Shown: positions 1-7,543 of the stretch, piece after piece
Layout: every line of letters begins with the position of its first letter
Position numbering within the stretch: position 1 is the first letter of the stretch
DNA from: Methylocystaceae bacterium
GTDB taxonomy: Bacteria; Pseudomonadota; Alphaproteobacteria; Rhizobiales; Beijerinckiaceae
Length of the DNA: 22,796 nt
Direction: 5' to 3'
NCBI GenBank assembly: GCA_003105285.1
Contig: PQAN01000230.1
Span: forward strand, 1 to 22,796
Notes under the pieces: model-generated
What the model was told of the DNA's origin: nothing
Databases searched by the model: none
What the model saw: the letters and a program-made list of their open reading frames with translations, nothing else
Made by a program: the position numbers and the translations under genes

Positions 1-572
1 AACACCATCCTCCTCATCGACCCCAGCGCCGCGACCATATCGACGGCGGGGTCCTTGATCGGCAGCGACTTCGCGCCGTCGATGACGCTCATGAGGACGG
101 AGGCGGCGAGGTCGGCGTCGAGCGTCGCGTCGATCTGGCCGCGCTGCTGGCCGAGGCGGAGATGCTCGGCGAGGAGACTGCGCAGCTTGCGGCTGTGCTC
201 TTGCAGAAGCGAGGCGATGGCCGGATTGCGTCCGGCCTCCGCCGCCATTTCCAGCGACAGGAGGGCGAGCGGCCGCCATTCCTGCATCTTCTCCCAATCC
301 AATTCGGCGACGAGCGCCTGGACGATATCCTCCTCGGCCGTCATCTGGCCAAAGCGCGCGGCGGCATAGTCCAGCCCGCTCTCCGTCATCGCGGCGATGA
401 TCGCCTCCTTGCTCGCGAAGTAGTGGTAGAGCAGTCCGGGGCTGATGCCGGCCTCCGCGCAGATGCCGGAAATGCTCGCGCCCCTGAATCCGTCCCGCGC
501 GAAGCAGCGCGCCGCCGCGTCCAAAATTCGCCGCCGCTTCGTCTCATGCTTCTGCGGATCGACCTTGCGCAA
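1..572 (-). CDS. TetR/AcrR-family transcriptional regulator (partial, C-terminus beyond window)
   Basis: This is a DNA-binding repressor that probably controls the divergent RND efflux operon and itself. The reading frame gives a typical N-terminal helix-turn-helix: KRRRILDAAARCFARDGF, then GASISGICAEAGISPGLLYH and YFASKEAI, at roughly residues 11-57. A helical ligand-binding region follows. The start is inferred to be TTG at 570-572, because an in-frame stop lies only a few codons upstream and no ATG or GTG lies between. The protein then begins MRKVDPQKHETKRR, as is common in this family. An AGGG sits a few bases before the TTG. At least 190 residues are present and no stop is reached at base 1, so only the extreme C-terminus should be missing. 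The family is certain; the drug or metabolite sensed cannot be read from the sequence. Confidence 0.9.
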   Translation of the reverse strand, partial: MRKVDPQKHETKRRRILDAAARCFARDGFRGASISGICAEAGISPGLLYHYFASKEAIIAAMTESGLDYAAARFGQMTAEEDIVQALVAELDWEKMQEWRPLALLSLEMAAEAGRNPAIASLLQEHSRKLRSLLAEHLRLGQQRGQIDATLDADLAASVLMSVIDGAKSLPIKDPAVDMVAALGSMRRMV

Positions 573-592
573 ACGGCACCCTGCGATTTATC

Positions 593-606
593 CGAGCGAT
601 CGCTCG
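593..606. promoter_or_regulatory. Palindromic operator candidate 1 (TetR site)
   Basis: CGAGCGATCGCTCG is a perfect 14-bp palindrome. It lies between the TetR start (572) and a TTGACA hexamer (615-620). A second copy of the core, followed by the same CGAT, lies at 646-659. Short palindromes centred on CGATCG are a common shape for TetR-family operators, and the position suggests binding by the adjacent regulator. The binding itself is inferred. Confidence 0.65.
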
Positions 607-614
607 ATGATAGC

Positions 615-643
615 TTGACAGCCGAAGCGGGACAACCAAAAAT
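615..643 (+). promoter_or_regulatory. Candidate promoter of the RND efflux operon
   Basis: A perfect TTGACA -35 hexamer at 615-620 is followed, after 17 bp, by AAAAAT (638-643) inside an A-rich stretch that could serve as a weak -10. The element sits between the two palindromic sites, so a repressor bound there could block it. The -35 is clear; the -10 is a poor match and the start site is a guess. Confidence 0.45.
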
Positions 644-645
644 AG

Positions 646-659
646 AACGATCGCTCGAT
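646..659. promoter_or_regulatory. Palindromic operator candidate 2 (TetR site)
   Basis: AACGATCGCTCGAT shares the 10-base core CGATCGCTCG and the following AT with site 1. The two centres (about 599.5 and 650.5) are 51 bp apart, close to five helical turns. The site lies just after the putative -10, about 35 bp before the GTG start at 694, where a repressor would block transcription. It is less symmetric than site 1. Confidence 0.6.
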
Positions 660-693
660 TTTTGCGGACGGCTGTACGGGAAGACTCCGGCGC

Positions 694-1848
694 GTGACCC
701 AGGCCCTGCTCTCTCAACTCGGTAGATTGCGCGTCTCCCGCGCCGTCGCGGCGGTCGGGATCGCGACGATCGTCGGCGCGATCGTCATCGGCGCCGTCGC
801 GCGCTCGTCGCTGCGCGGCGGCGACGAGCCGCCGGTAAAGCCGGCCGCCGCGCTGACCGTCACCGGCGCGGTGGCGAAGAGCCGGCAATGGGCGCGGACG
901 CTCAAAGCCTCCGGGCCCGTCGCGGCCTGGCAGGAGGCCATTGTCGGCGCGGAAATCTCCGGCCAGCGGCTCGTCGAGCTTCGCGTCAACGTCGGCGACG
1001 CGGTCGCGAAGGGTGAGGTCCTGGCGCGCTTCAACACGCAGACGCTGCGCGCCCAGGAGGCGGAGCTCGCCGCCATGCTCGAACAGGCCAAGGCCACGCA
1101 GGCGCAGGCCGAATCCGACCGGGCGCGCGCCGTGCGGCTGAAGGCCATGCAGGCGATGAGCGAGCAGCAGATCGCCGCCGCCGTCACGCAGGAGAATGTC
1201 GCCAAGGCGCAGACGGCCGCGGCCCAGGCGCGGCTCGACGCGATGCGTCTGCAGATCGTCCAGGCGACCGTCGTCTCGCCGTCCGACGGCGTCATCAGCT
1301 CGCGCACGGCGACGCTCGGCGCGGTGGGCGCGGCGGGAGGCGAATTGTTCCGCCTCATTCTCGACAATCGCCTCGAATGGCGCGGCGCGCTGACCGCCCG
1401 CCAGTTGAAGCATGTCGCCCCCGGCCAGCTCGTGCGGCTGACTCTGCCCGACGACAGCGTCGCAATGGCGAAAGTGCGCCAGACCTCCCCCGCGCTCGAC
1501 GCGCAGCGCATGGCGATCGTCTATGCCGATATCGAGCCAGGCGGCCCGGCGCATGTCGGAATGTACGCCGACGGCGCCATCGCGCTCGAGGAGACGCGGG
1601 CGATCGTCGCGCCCGCCGCGAGCGTGGTGATCCGCGACGGACGCAGCTATGTGTTCAAGCTGCTCGACGGCGGAAACCGGGTCGCGCAGCAGGATGTCGT
1701 CGTCGGACGGCGCCAGGGCGCGGAGGTGGAGATCGTCGCGGGCCTCGAGGAGGGCGAACGCGTCGTCGCGCTCGGCGCCGGCTTCCTCGACGACGGCGAT
1801 ATCGTTCGTCTCGCGCCACAGGATGCGGCGGCGGAACTCGCGCGATGA
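694..1848 (+). CDS. RND efflux membrane fusion protein (HlyD/AcrA/MdtA-like)
   Basis: This is the periplasmic adaptor of a tripartite RND pump, bridging the inner-membrane transporter to an outer-membrane channel. The 384-residue protein has one N-terminal membrane anchor (about residues 18-37, IATIVGAIVIGAVA), so it is anchored rather than a lipoprotein: no lipobox Cys is seen. A biotinyl-lipoyl half (GAEISGQRLVELRVNVGDAV) follows, then an Ala/Gln-rich coiled-coil hairpin, the second lipoyl half (ATVVSPSDGVISSR) and beta-barrel/membrane-proximal regions. The GTG start has GGAAG about 10 bases upstream. The stop overlaps the pump's ATG (ATGA at 1845-1848), so the two genes are translationally coupled. 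No outer-membrane factor gene follows the pump. Confidence 0.93.
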   Translation: MTQALLSQLGRLRVSRAVAAVGIATIVGAIVIGAVARSSLRGGDEPPVKPAAALTVTGAVAKSRQWARTLKASGPVAAWQEAIVGAEISGQRLVELRVNVGDAVAKGEVLARFNTQTLRAQEAELAAMLEQAKATQAQAESDRARAVRLKAMQAMSEQQIAAAVTQENVAKAQTAAAQARLDAMRLQIVQATVVSPSDGVISSRTATLGAVGAAGGELFRLILDNRLEWRGALTARQLKHVAPGQLVRLTLPDDSVAMAKVRQTSPALDAQRMAIVYADIEPGGPAHVGMYADGAIALEETRAIVAPAASVVIRDGRSYVFKLLDGGNRVAQQDVVVGRRQGAEVEIVAGLEEGERVVALGAGFLDDGDIVRLAPQDAAAELAR

Positions 1849-4800
1849 ATCTCGCCACCTGGTCGATCCGCAACCCCGTTCCGTCGATCCTGCTGTTCCT
1901 CATGATGACGGCGGCGGGGTTCTACGGCTTCGGGGCGATGCCGATCCAGGGCCTGCCGGACATCGAGCTGCCGGCCGTCACCGTCTCCTTGACGCTGCCC
2001 GGCGCCGCGCCGTCGCAGCTCGAGATGGAGGTCGCCCGCAAGGTCGAGAACTCCGTCGCGGCGATCTCCAGCGTCAAACATATGAATACGTCGATCACCG
2101 ACGGGCTGGTGACGATCAATATTCAATTCATCCTCGAGAAGCCGTTGTCCGACGCGCTGATCGAGACGAAGGACGCGGTCGACGGCGTGCGCGCCGACAT
2201 GCCGACCGACCTTCAGCCGCCGACGGTGACGGCGATCCGCACGATCGCCAATCCGCTCATCACTTTCGCGATCTCCTCGCCGCGCATGGACGAGGAGGCG
2301 CTGTCGTGGTTCGTCGACGACACATTGAGCCGGCTGCTGCTCGCCTTGCCCGGCGTCGGCAAGTTCGAGCGCATCGGCGGCGTGACGCGGGAAGCGCGCG
2401 TCGAGGTCGACCCCGCCAAGCTCGCCGCGCTCGGCGTCACCGCGGCCGGCGTTTCCCAGGCGCTCCGCCAGGTGCAGATGGAGGCCTCGGGCGGGCGCGG
2501 GCAGATCGGCAGGCTCGAGCAGGGCGTGCGCACGATCGCCACCGTGCGTCAGGCCGCCGATCTCGACGCCTTGCCGATCGCGCTGCCGGACGGCCGCTAT
2601 GTGCGCCTCGACCAGATCGCGACGATCTTAGACACGCACGCCGAGCGCACGCAGGCGGCGTCGCTGGACGGCGAGCCGGTCGTCGGCTTCCGCATTTTTC
2701 GAGCGAGGGGAGCCGACGAGACGCGCGTCGCGAGCGCGGTGGAGAAAGCGCTCGACGATCTGCAGCGGGCGCGCCCGGATCTCTCGATCGCGCCCATCTC
2801 GAACACGGTGGACTACACGCTCGATCAATATCACGGCTCCATGCATATGCTCTACGAGGGCGCGTTGCTGGCGGTGATCGTCGTCTATCTGTTCCTGCGC
2901 GACTGGCGCGCGACGCTCATTTCCGCCGTCGCTCTGCCGCTCTCGATCATTCCGACCTTCGCCGCCATGTATTGGCTCGGCTTCTCGCTGAACACGCTGA
3001 CGCTGCTCTCGCAGGCGGTCGTCGTCGGCATATTGGTCGACGACGCGATCGTCGAGATCGAGAACATCGTGCGCCACAAGCGCATGGGAAAGCCCGTGCT
3101 GCGCGCGGCGGAGGACGCCGTCACGGAGATCGCGCTCGCCGTCATCGCCACGACGATGGCGCTCGTCGTCGTGTTCCTGCCGACATCGCTGATGGGCGGC
3201 GTGAGCGGCCTGTTCTTCCGGCAGTTCGGCTGGACGATCGTGATCTCCGTGCTGGCGTCGCTGCTCGTCGCGCGGCTGCTGACGCCGATGATGGCCGTCT
3301 ATTTCCTGCGCGACGAAGAGCATGCCGAGCCGCGCGACGGCCGGACGATGATCTCCTATCTCGCCATGGTTCGATGGGCGCTCGCCCATCGCGTCGCGAC
3401 GGCGGCGCTGACGATCGCCTTCTTCATCGCCTCGGGTCTGCTCGGCAAGCTTCTGCCCGCCGGCTTCGTTCCGCCCTCCGACCGCGGCTATACGATCGTC
3501 AGCCTCGAGCTTCCTCCCGGCAGTTCACTACAGGATACGCTCGCCGCGTCCGAGGCCGCGCGCCGCGAGATCGTCGGGGTGGAGGGCGTCGCGCATGTGT
3601 TCACGGCCGTCGGCGTCGCGCAGACGGCGGGGCGGGGCGCGACGCAGGCGGGCGAAGCGCGCAGCGGCGCGATGACCGTCACTTTCGCGCCGCGCGGCGA
3701 GCGCCGCGCGCAAACCGAGATCGAGAACGACATTCGCCGCCAGCTCGAGCGGGCGCCCGGCGCGCGGTTCACATTGAGCACGGGCAACGCCGGCGAGAAA
3801 ATATCGGTCATTCTGTCGAGCGACAATTCGCCGGCCCTCGAGGCGACGGCGCGAGAGCTGGTGAGGCAGATGCGCGGCGTCGCCTTTCTCGGCAACATCA
3901 ATTCCACGGCCAATCTGGAGCGGCCGGAGATTCATATCCGCCCCAACGCCGCGCGCGCCGCGGAGCTCGGCGTGACGACCGCCGCCATCGGCGAGACCGT
4001 GCGCGTCGCGACGGCGGGCGCCTTCAACATGCAATTGCCCAAGCTCAATCTCGACAATCGTCAGGTCTATATTCGCGTCCAGCTTCCCGATCAGACGCGT
4101 CAGGACCTCGACACCATCGCCAATCTGCGCGTGCCCGCCCGCAACGGCCTCACGTCGCTGGAGACGGTCGCCGATATTTCCATCGGCGCCGGTCCCGCGC
4201 AGATCAGCCGCCATGATCGCCAGCGCTTCGTCACCGTGAACGCCGATCTCGGCGGCGCGCCGCTCGGAGCGGCGCTCGCCCGGGTCAAAGCCCTGCCGGC
4301 CATTTCGAACATGCCGACGAGCGTGCGGCTCGTCGAATCGGGCGACGCCGAAATGATGGTGGAGCTGTTCTCCAATTTCGGACTGGCGATCCTCACCGGC
4401 GTGATGTGCGTGTTCTGCGTGCTGGTGCTGCTGTTCGGCGACTTCTTCCAGCCGCTGACGATTCTCTCGGCGCTGCCTCTGTCGCTCGGCGGCTCGATCG
4501 TCGCGCTGCTCGCGACGCGCCAGCAGCTCAGCCTGCCGGCGCTCATCGGCATCGTGATGCTGATGGGCGTCGTCAGCAAGAACTCGATCCTGCTCGCCGA
4601 ATATGCGATCGTCGGCATACGCGACAGAGGCATGAGCCGCTATGACGCGCTCATCGACGCCTGCCACAAGCGGGCGCGCCCGATCGTCATGACGACGATC
4701 GCGATGATCGCCGGAATGACGCCGATCGCGCTCGGCTTCGGCGGCGATTCGAGCTTTCGCCAGCCGATGGCGATCGCCGTCATCGGCGGCCTCGTCACCT

Positions 4801-4949
4801 CCACCGCGCTCAGCCTGCTCGTCGTGCCGGTGGTCTTCACGCTCGTCGACGGCCTCGAACGCCGCCTGCGCCGCTTCCTGCCGCAGCGGGACATTCGCAA
4901 GATCCATCCGGCGAGAAGCGAGATCGGCCCGAGGGTCGCGGGCGAGTGA
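1845..4949 (+). CDS. RND multidrug efflux transporter, inner-membrane pump (AcrB/MdtBC/HAE1-type)
   Basis: This is a proton-driven inner-membrane pump of 1034 residues, the normal length for the family. It has the standard duplicated plan: TM1 at the N-terminus, a large periplasmic loop, TM2-6, a second loop and TM8-12. The proton-relay residues are visible: paired aspartates in TM4 (VDDAIVEIEN, D399/D400) and the TM10 lysine (GVVSKNSILLAEYA, about K912). The TM4 signature is of the HAE1 drug class rather than the DFG...DGA form of metal pumps. MNLATWSIRNPVPSILLF is a typical family start, and the ATG overlaps the adaptor stop. Regulation is probably by the divergent TetR protein. Substrates cannot be assigned. 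Confidence 0.95.
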   Translation: MNLATWSIRNPVPSILLFLMMTAAGFYGFGAMPIQGLPDIELPAVTVSLTLPGAAPSQLEMEVARKVENSVAAISSVKHMNTSITDGLVTINIQFILEKPLSDALIETKDAVDGVRADMPTDLQPPTVTAIRTIANPLITFAISSPRMDEEALSWFVDDTLSRLLLALPGVGKFERIGGVTREARVEVDPAKLAALGVTAAGVSQALRQVQMEASGGRGQIGRLEQGVRTIATVRQAADLDALPIALPDGRYVRLDQIATILDTHAERTQAASLDGEPVVGFRIFRARGADETRVASAVEKALDDLQRARPDLSIAPISNTVDYTLDQYHGSMHMLYEGALLAVIVVYLFLRDWRATLISAVALPLSIIPTFAAMYWLGFSLNTLTLLSQAVVVGILVDDAIVEIENIVRHKRMGKPVLRAAEDAVTEIALAVIATTMALVVVFLPTSLMGGVSGLFFRQFGWTIVISVLASLLVARLLTPMMAVYFLRDEEHAEPRDGRTMISYLAMVRWALAHRVATAALTIAFFIASGLLGKLLPAGFVPPSDRGYTIVSLELPPGSSLQDTLAASEAARREIVGVEGVAHVFTAVGVAQTAGRGATQAGEARSGAMTVTFAPRGERRAQTEIENDIRRQLERAPGARFTLSTGNAGEKISVILSSDNSPALEATARELVRQMRGVAFLGNINSTANLERPEIHIRPNAARAAELGVTTAAIGETVRVATAGAFNMQLPKLNLDNRQVYIRVQLPDQTRQDLDTIANLRVPARNGLTSLETVADISIGAGPAQISRHDRQRFVTVNADLGGAPLGAALARVKALPAISNMPTSVRLVESGDAEMMVELFSNFGLAILTGVMCVFCVLVLLFGDFFQPLTILSALPLSLGGSIVALLATRQQLSLPALIGIVMLMGVVSKNSILLAEYAIVGIRDRGMSRYDALIDACHKRARPIVMTTIAMIAGMTPIALGFGGDSSFRQPMAIAVIGGLVTSTALSLLVVPVVFTLVDGLERRLRRFLPQRDIRKIHPARSEIGPRVAGE

Positions 4950-4984
4950 TCCGCCTTGTCCGCTCGATGCGTTCGCGTTCGGCA

Positions 4985-5095
4985 TGTCATTCTCGACAGG
5001 CCGAAGGCCTGATCGGGAATCCAGGAACGGCGTCAACGCCCGTCGGTCCTGCTCTGGATTCCCGATCGCTCGCTTTGCGAGCGTCGGGAATGACA
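4985..5095. repeat. Palindromic intergenic repeat (REP/MITE-like), type A
   Basis: A 111-bp inverted element starts TGTCATTC and ends GAATGACA. The inner arms GGGAATCCAG and CTGGATTCCC also pair. Each arm carries its own small hairpin (AGGCCgaaGGCCT on the left, CGCTCGCtttGCGAGCG on the right), giving a branched cloverleaf-like fold. It lies between the RND pump and a convergent gene and may also help end or protect transcripts. No ORF or transposase is associated with it. Similar short palindromes are dispersed in many Rhizobiales genomes. Confidence 0.75.
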
Positions 5096-5120
5096 CGGGA
5101 ACTCATGGACCAGATGTTCC

Positions 5121-5825
5121 TCACCGCGTCCCGGCGCCGACTGCATCGAAGCCGAGAATTTCGTTCGTATAGGTCTCCTTCACTTCGGAAATCGGCTGCC
5201 GATCGTCCGCATAGAGGATCGCCCTATGCGTGAAGAGTTCGCGAGGCGCGTCCAGCGGTCCCCGCAGCTCTTCGCGCGCGATCGCTCGCTCTTGCTCCCA
5301 GCCCCGAGGCAAGGGCTCCCAGAGCGTTTCGACGGCGAAGGTCCGACGAACCGGATTCAGCGCGGAAACGACTTTTCCGAAGGGGGTATCCGTCGTTTCG
5401 AGCAGGCGATTCATCTCCGGCGCGAGGCGCGCCGGCACATACCAATTGTCCGCCTCCGACAGCACATGACCGCCGCAGGAAAGTTGTACGCGCCGGTATC
5501 TCACCGGCTCGTCCGCCGCGACCCGCAGCCGCCTGCGCTGCTCGTCACTCGGCGGCTTTTCGACGCCCGTCACGAGGCGCGCGATCACTTTCGGCTCGGC
5601 CGCCATTTTGTGATCGGCGCACCATTTCTCGAGCGTGAGAGTCGCGCTTCGGCCGCCGAGCAGACCGGCGTTCAGTGTCTGAATGACGGCGAGCGCTTCG
5701 ACGCGGCCGAGAAAACCGTCCGGCCAGTGCGACAAAGGCTCCGCCGGCGCCGGCGCGCTCATGGCGAGGACAGAGAACAGGATGGCCGCGAACGGCGCCG
5801 GATATTTCGATCGTCGTTGCCGCAT
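5121..5825 (-). CDS. Exported protein, probable chorismate-lyase/UTRA-like fold (conserved hypothetical)
   Basis: The 234-residue protein has a signal peptide (MRQRRSKYPAPFAAILFSV...APAPA, about residues 1-28), so it is probably periplasmic. The body has the layout of chorismate-lyase-like proteins: an early segment RVEALAVIQTLNAGLL, a central RYRRVQLSCGGHVLSEADNW with YVPARL, and a later TPFGKVV. I recognise this as a conserved Rhizobiales hypothetical. It is longer than UbiC (about 165 residues) and exported, so an ubiquinone-pathway role is doubtful. The ATG at 5823-5825 was chosen because the frame open upstream runs through the 5881-5961 repeat and is not real gene sequence. It is convergent with the RND operon. 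Confidence 0.7.
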   Translation of the reverse strand: MRQRRSKYPAPFAAILFSVLAMSAPAPAEPLSHWPDGFLGRVEALAVIQTLNAGLLGGRSATLTLEKWCADHKMAAEPKVIARLVTGVEKPPSDEQRRRLRVAADEPVRYRRVQLSCGGHVLSEADNWYVPARLAPEMNRLLETTDTPFGKVVSALNPVRRTFAVETLWEPLPRGWEQERAIAREELRGPLDAPRELFTHRAILYADDRQPISEVKETYTNEILGFDAVGAGTR

Positions 5826-5880
5826 CGGCTTCTCTGACGCCAACAGCCTGAAAAGGCGACCGGTCTCAGACAAGCCGGCC

Positions 5881-5961
5881 GTCATTGCGAGCGAAGCGAA
5901 GCAATCCAGGGCGCCGCAGGCTGCGTCTGGATTGCTTCGTCGCTCCGCTCCTCGCAATGAC
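5881..5961. repeat. Palindromic intergenic repeat (GTCATTGCGAGCGAAGC type), copy 1
   Basis: An 81-bp inverted repeat. The left arm starts GTCATTGCGAGCGAAGCGAA and continues to GCAATCCAG; the right arm starts CTGGATTGCTTCGTCGCTCC and ends CTCGCAATGAC. A near-identical copy lies at 10375-10456. This element type is widespread between genes in Rhizobiales and is often mistranslated as a peptide ending LDCFASLAMT. It lies between two divergent genes (5825 and 6091). Confidence 0.85.
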
Positions 5962-6021
5962 GGATCGGTTGTCGAGACCGTCGATCATGATCTGTCGCAG
6001 TTCGCGACGCCATCCGCAAGA

Positions 6022-6049
6022 TTGAAACAGTCGTCGAGAGCCCTAGTTG
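6022..6049 (+). promoter_or_regulatory. Weak promoter candidate before the small secreted protein
   Basis: TTGAAA (6022-6027) and TAGTTG (6044-6049) are 16 bp apart, about 40 bp before the ATG at 6091. The -35 is fair and the -10 poor. Support is only positional. Confidence 0.25.
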
Positions 6050-6090
6050 CAATTCACAATGTCCAAGATCCGAGTAGAAGGAGAAACGGG

Positions 6091-6336
6091 ATGAAACACT
6101 TCATCGCGATCTCGCTCTTCGCCTTCGCGCTCATCGCGGCGAGCGCGAGTTCAGCCGACGCGAGACAGACGCGGATCATCATCGAGAGGCCGACGCTGTT
6201 CGAAGGGCGCGCCGTCTATGTCCGACCGCCGGCGCCCTCGGATTTCGCCTGCACGCCCTATACCTGTCGGCGAGGCGGGCGGCGCATCCCGGCCGCCAAT
6301 CCGGAGGGCGACGTCTTCGACACGGGAACGCCATAA
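6091..6336 (+). CDS. Small secreted hypothetical protein (81 aa)
   Basis: The frame encodes a short protein with a clear signal peptide (MKHFIAISLFAFALIAASAS, cleavage likely after ADA near residue 24). The mature part is about 57 residues, basic and proline-rich, with two cysteines in a C-x4-C spacing (C54 and C59, FACTPYTCRRGG) that could form a disulphide. AGAAGGAGA lies about 8 bases before the ATG, a strong ribosome-binding site, which fixes the start. I do not recognise a family. The secreted protease follows 122 bp downstream on the same strand, so co-transcription is possible. Confidence 0.72.
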   Translation: MKHFIAISLFAFALIAASASSADARQTRIIIERPTLFEGRAVYVRPPAPSDFACTPYTCRRGGRRIPAANPEGDVFDTGTP

Positions 6337-6458
6337 TCCGGCGGCTACAAGGTGGCGTTTCGGAGGTGATTCGGCGAAGGCTCCGATTCTGAAACTGCCG
6401 AGCTTGTGAGCGGAAACTTTGTCGCGTAGGCATGTCTCGAACGAGACATGAGGACGCG

Positions 6459-7400
6459 ATGAAAGGCCAGAAAATACTTCCTGTCGCCGCCGTCTGCCTG
6501 GCTGTTTCGATGGCTCCGGCGCAGGCTCGGTTTCTCCGCGACGCCGCTGTGACGAGCGCCTCCGCTCTGGCGCCGACGCAGGTGCTGGTGCTCGGAAAGG
6601 ACGGCCGCGTCGGCCCCGAGGAATTCGCCTCCGCGCATAAGCTCGAAATCGATCGCCTGCGGCAGTCTCACGCCGCATCGGGCCTCATTCAATGCGGTCG
6701 CGCGCATGGCGCCGGACAATTGACGCTGGCCAACGACGTCGTCACCACGGCCGCGCATGTCTTCTTCGACGAGCGCGGCTCGCATCGCGCCAAGACGTGC
6801 CATTTCATCACGGACATCGGCGGCAAGCGGCAAAAGATCGCGATCGACATGAGTTCGATCGTCGCCGGCGCGGCGCGTCCTTATTCGGTGAAGGCCGTGA
6901 ACGATTGGGCGGTGGCGCGGCTCACGCGGCCGCTCGACGAGATCACCCCTTACGAACTCGCCGAAGATGTCGCGGTGGAGCAGCCGGTCGACTTCGTCGC
7001 CCGCGGCCATTCCGATTGGGCCGACGCGCATCGCATGTCGTTCGAGAGCTGCCGCCTGCGCGCGCAGACGAATCAGATCAAGGGCGGGTCGCGCGAATTC
7101 GCCTTCGACTGCGCCACCGCCGACGGCGCTTCGGGCGGCGCCGTGCTGCGCGACGCGGACACCCCTCGCCTCTGCGCCATTCTGGTCGGCTGGCGCAGCA
7201 ACGACCCGTCGAAGATAAGTCCCTTCTCGACGACGAATTATAATTTCGTCGTCTCCGTCGAAGGCGCGTTTCGCCAGGCCCTGCTCTACGCCGCCAAGCG
7301 CGGCGGCGCGCCTCAGGACGCGCCTGCGACCGCCGGCCGAGGACAAGGCGAGAAAGCCTCCAACATCGGCCCGTCCCGCCGCTCCGCCGGACGCTCCTGA
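6459..7400 (+). CDS. Secreted trypsin-like serine protease (S1/chymotrypsin fold)
   Basis: The 313-residue protein has a signal peptide ending APAQA near residue 23. The chymotrypsin-fold triad is recognisable: His100 in VVTTAAHVF, Asp149 in VNDWAVARL and Ser225 in DGASGGAVL, the last in place of the usual GDSGGP. Five cysteines fall in the mature part (about C79, C114, C198, C218 and C239). No PDZ domain follows, so it is not DegP-like; the C-terminus is a short, low-complexity Gly/Ala/Arg tail. The ATG at 6459 is preferred over the in-frame ATG at 6432, because ATGAGGA supplies a Shine-Dalgarno and the signal peptide then begins correctly. The substrate is unknown. Confidence 0.85.
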   Translation: MKGQKILPVAAVCLAVSMAPAQARFLRDAAVTSASALAPTQVLVLGKDGRVGPEEFASAHKLEIDRLRQSHAASGLIQCGRAHGAGQLTLANDVVTTAAHVFFDERGSHRAKTCHFITDIGGKRQKIAIDMSSIVAGAARPYSVKAVNDWAVARLTRPLDEITPYELAEDVAVEQPVDFVARGHSDWADAHRMSFESCRLRAQTNQIKGGSREFAFDCATADGASGGAVLRDADTPRLCAILVGWRSNDPSKISPFSTTNYNFVVSVEGAFRQALLYAAKRGGAPQDAPATAGRGQGEKASNIGPSRRSAGRS

Positions 7401-7419
7401 AACAACGCGAATGGTCGAG

Positions 7420-7444
7420 CCCGCCGACTCTTCCGGTCGGCGGG
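7420..7444. terminator. Hairpin after the protease gene (9-bp stem)
   Basis: CCCGCCGAC (7420-7428) and GTCGGCGGG (7436-7444) form a perfect 9-bp stem with a 7-base TCTTCCG loop, 20 bp after the protease stop. No T-tract follows. It may be part of a terminator or a structured leader together with the next hairpin. Confidence 0.5.
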
Positions 7445-7446
7445 CC

Positions 7447-7491
7447 GGCGCTTCTTCCGCAGCCGCAGAACGCGGCTGCGGAAGAAGCGCC
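7447..7491. terminator. Perfect 20-bp stem hairpin between protease and copA
   Basis: Bases 7447-7466 and 7472-7491 are exact reverse complements around a 5-base loop (AGAAC). The end lies 52 bp before the copA ATG. The stem is much longer than that of a usual terminator and lacks a T-run on either side. It could end transcription from the protease, or act in the copA leader. Confidence 0.55.
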
Positions 7492-7543
7492 GTCATGATA
7501 GCCTGCGTCGCCGCGCAAACCGCAGTGCGAGAGTGGGTTCGCC

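Noticed and set aside
5826..5957. N-terminal extension of the 5121-5825 gene reading through the repeat (peptide ...LDCFASLAMT)
   Set aside because: The peptide is the translation of a dispersed palindromic repeat, and a signal peptide starts cleanly at 5825.
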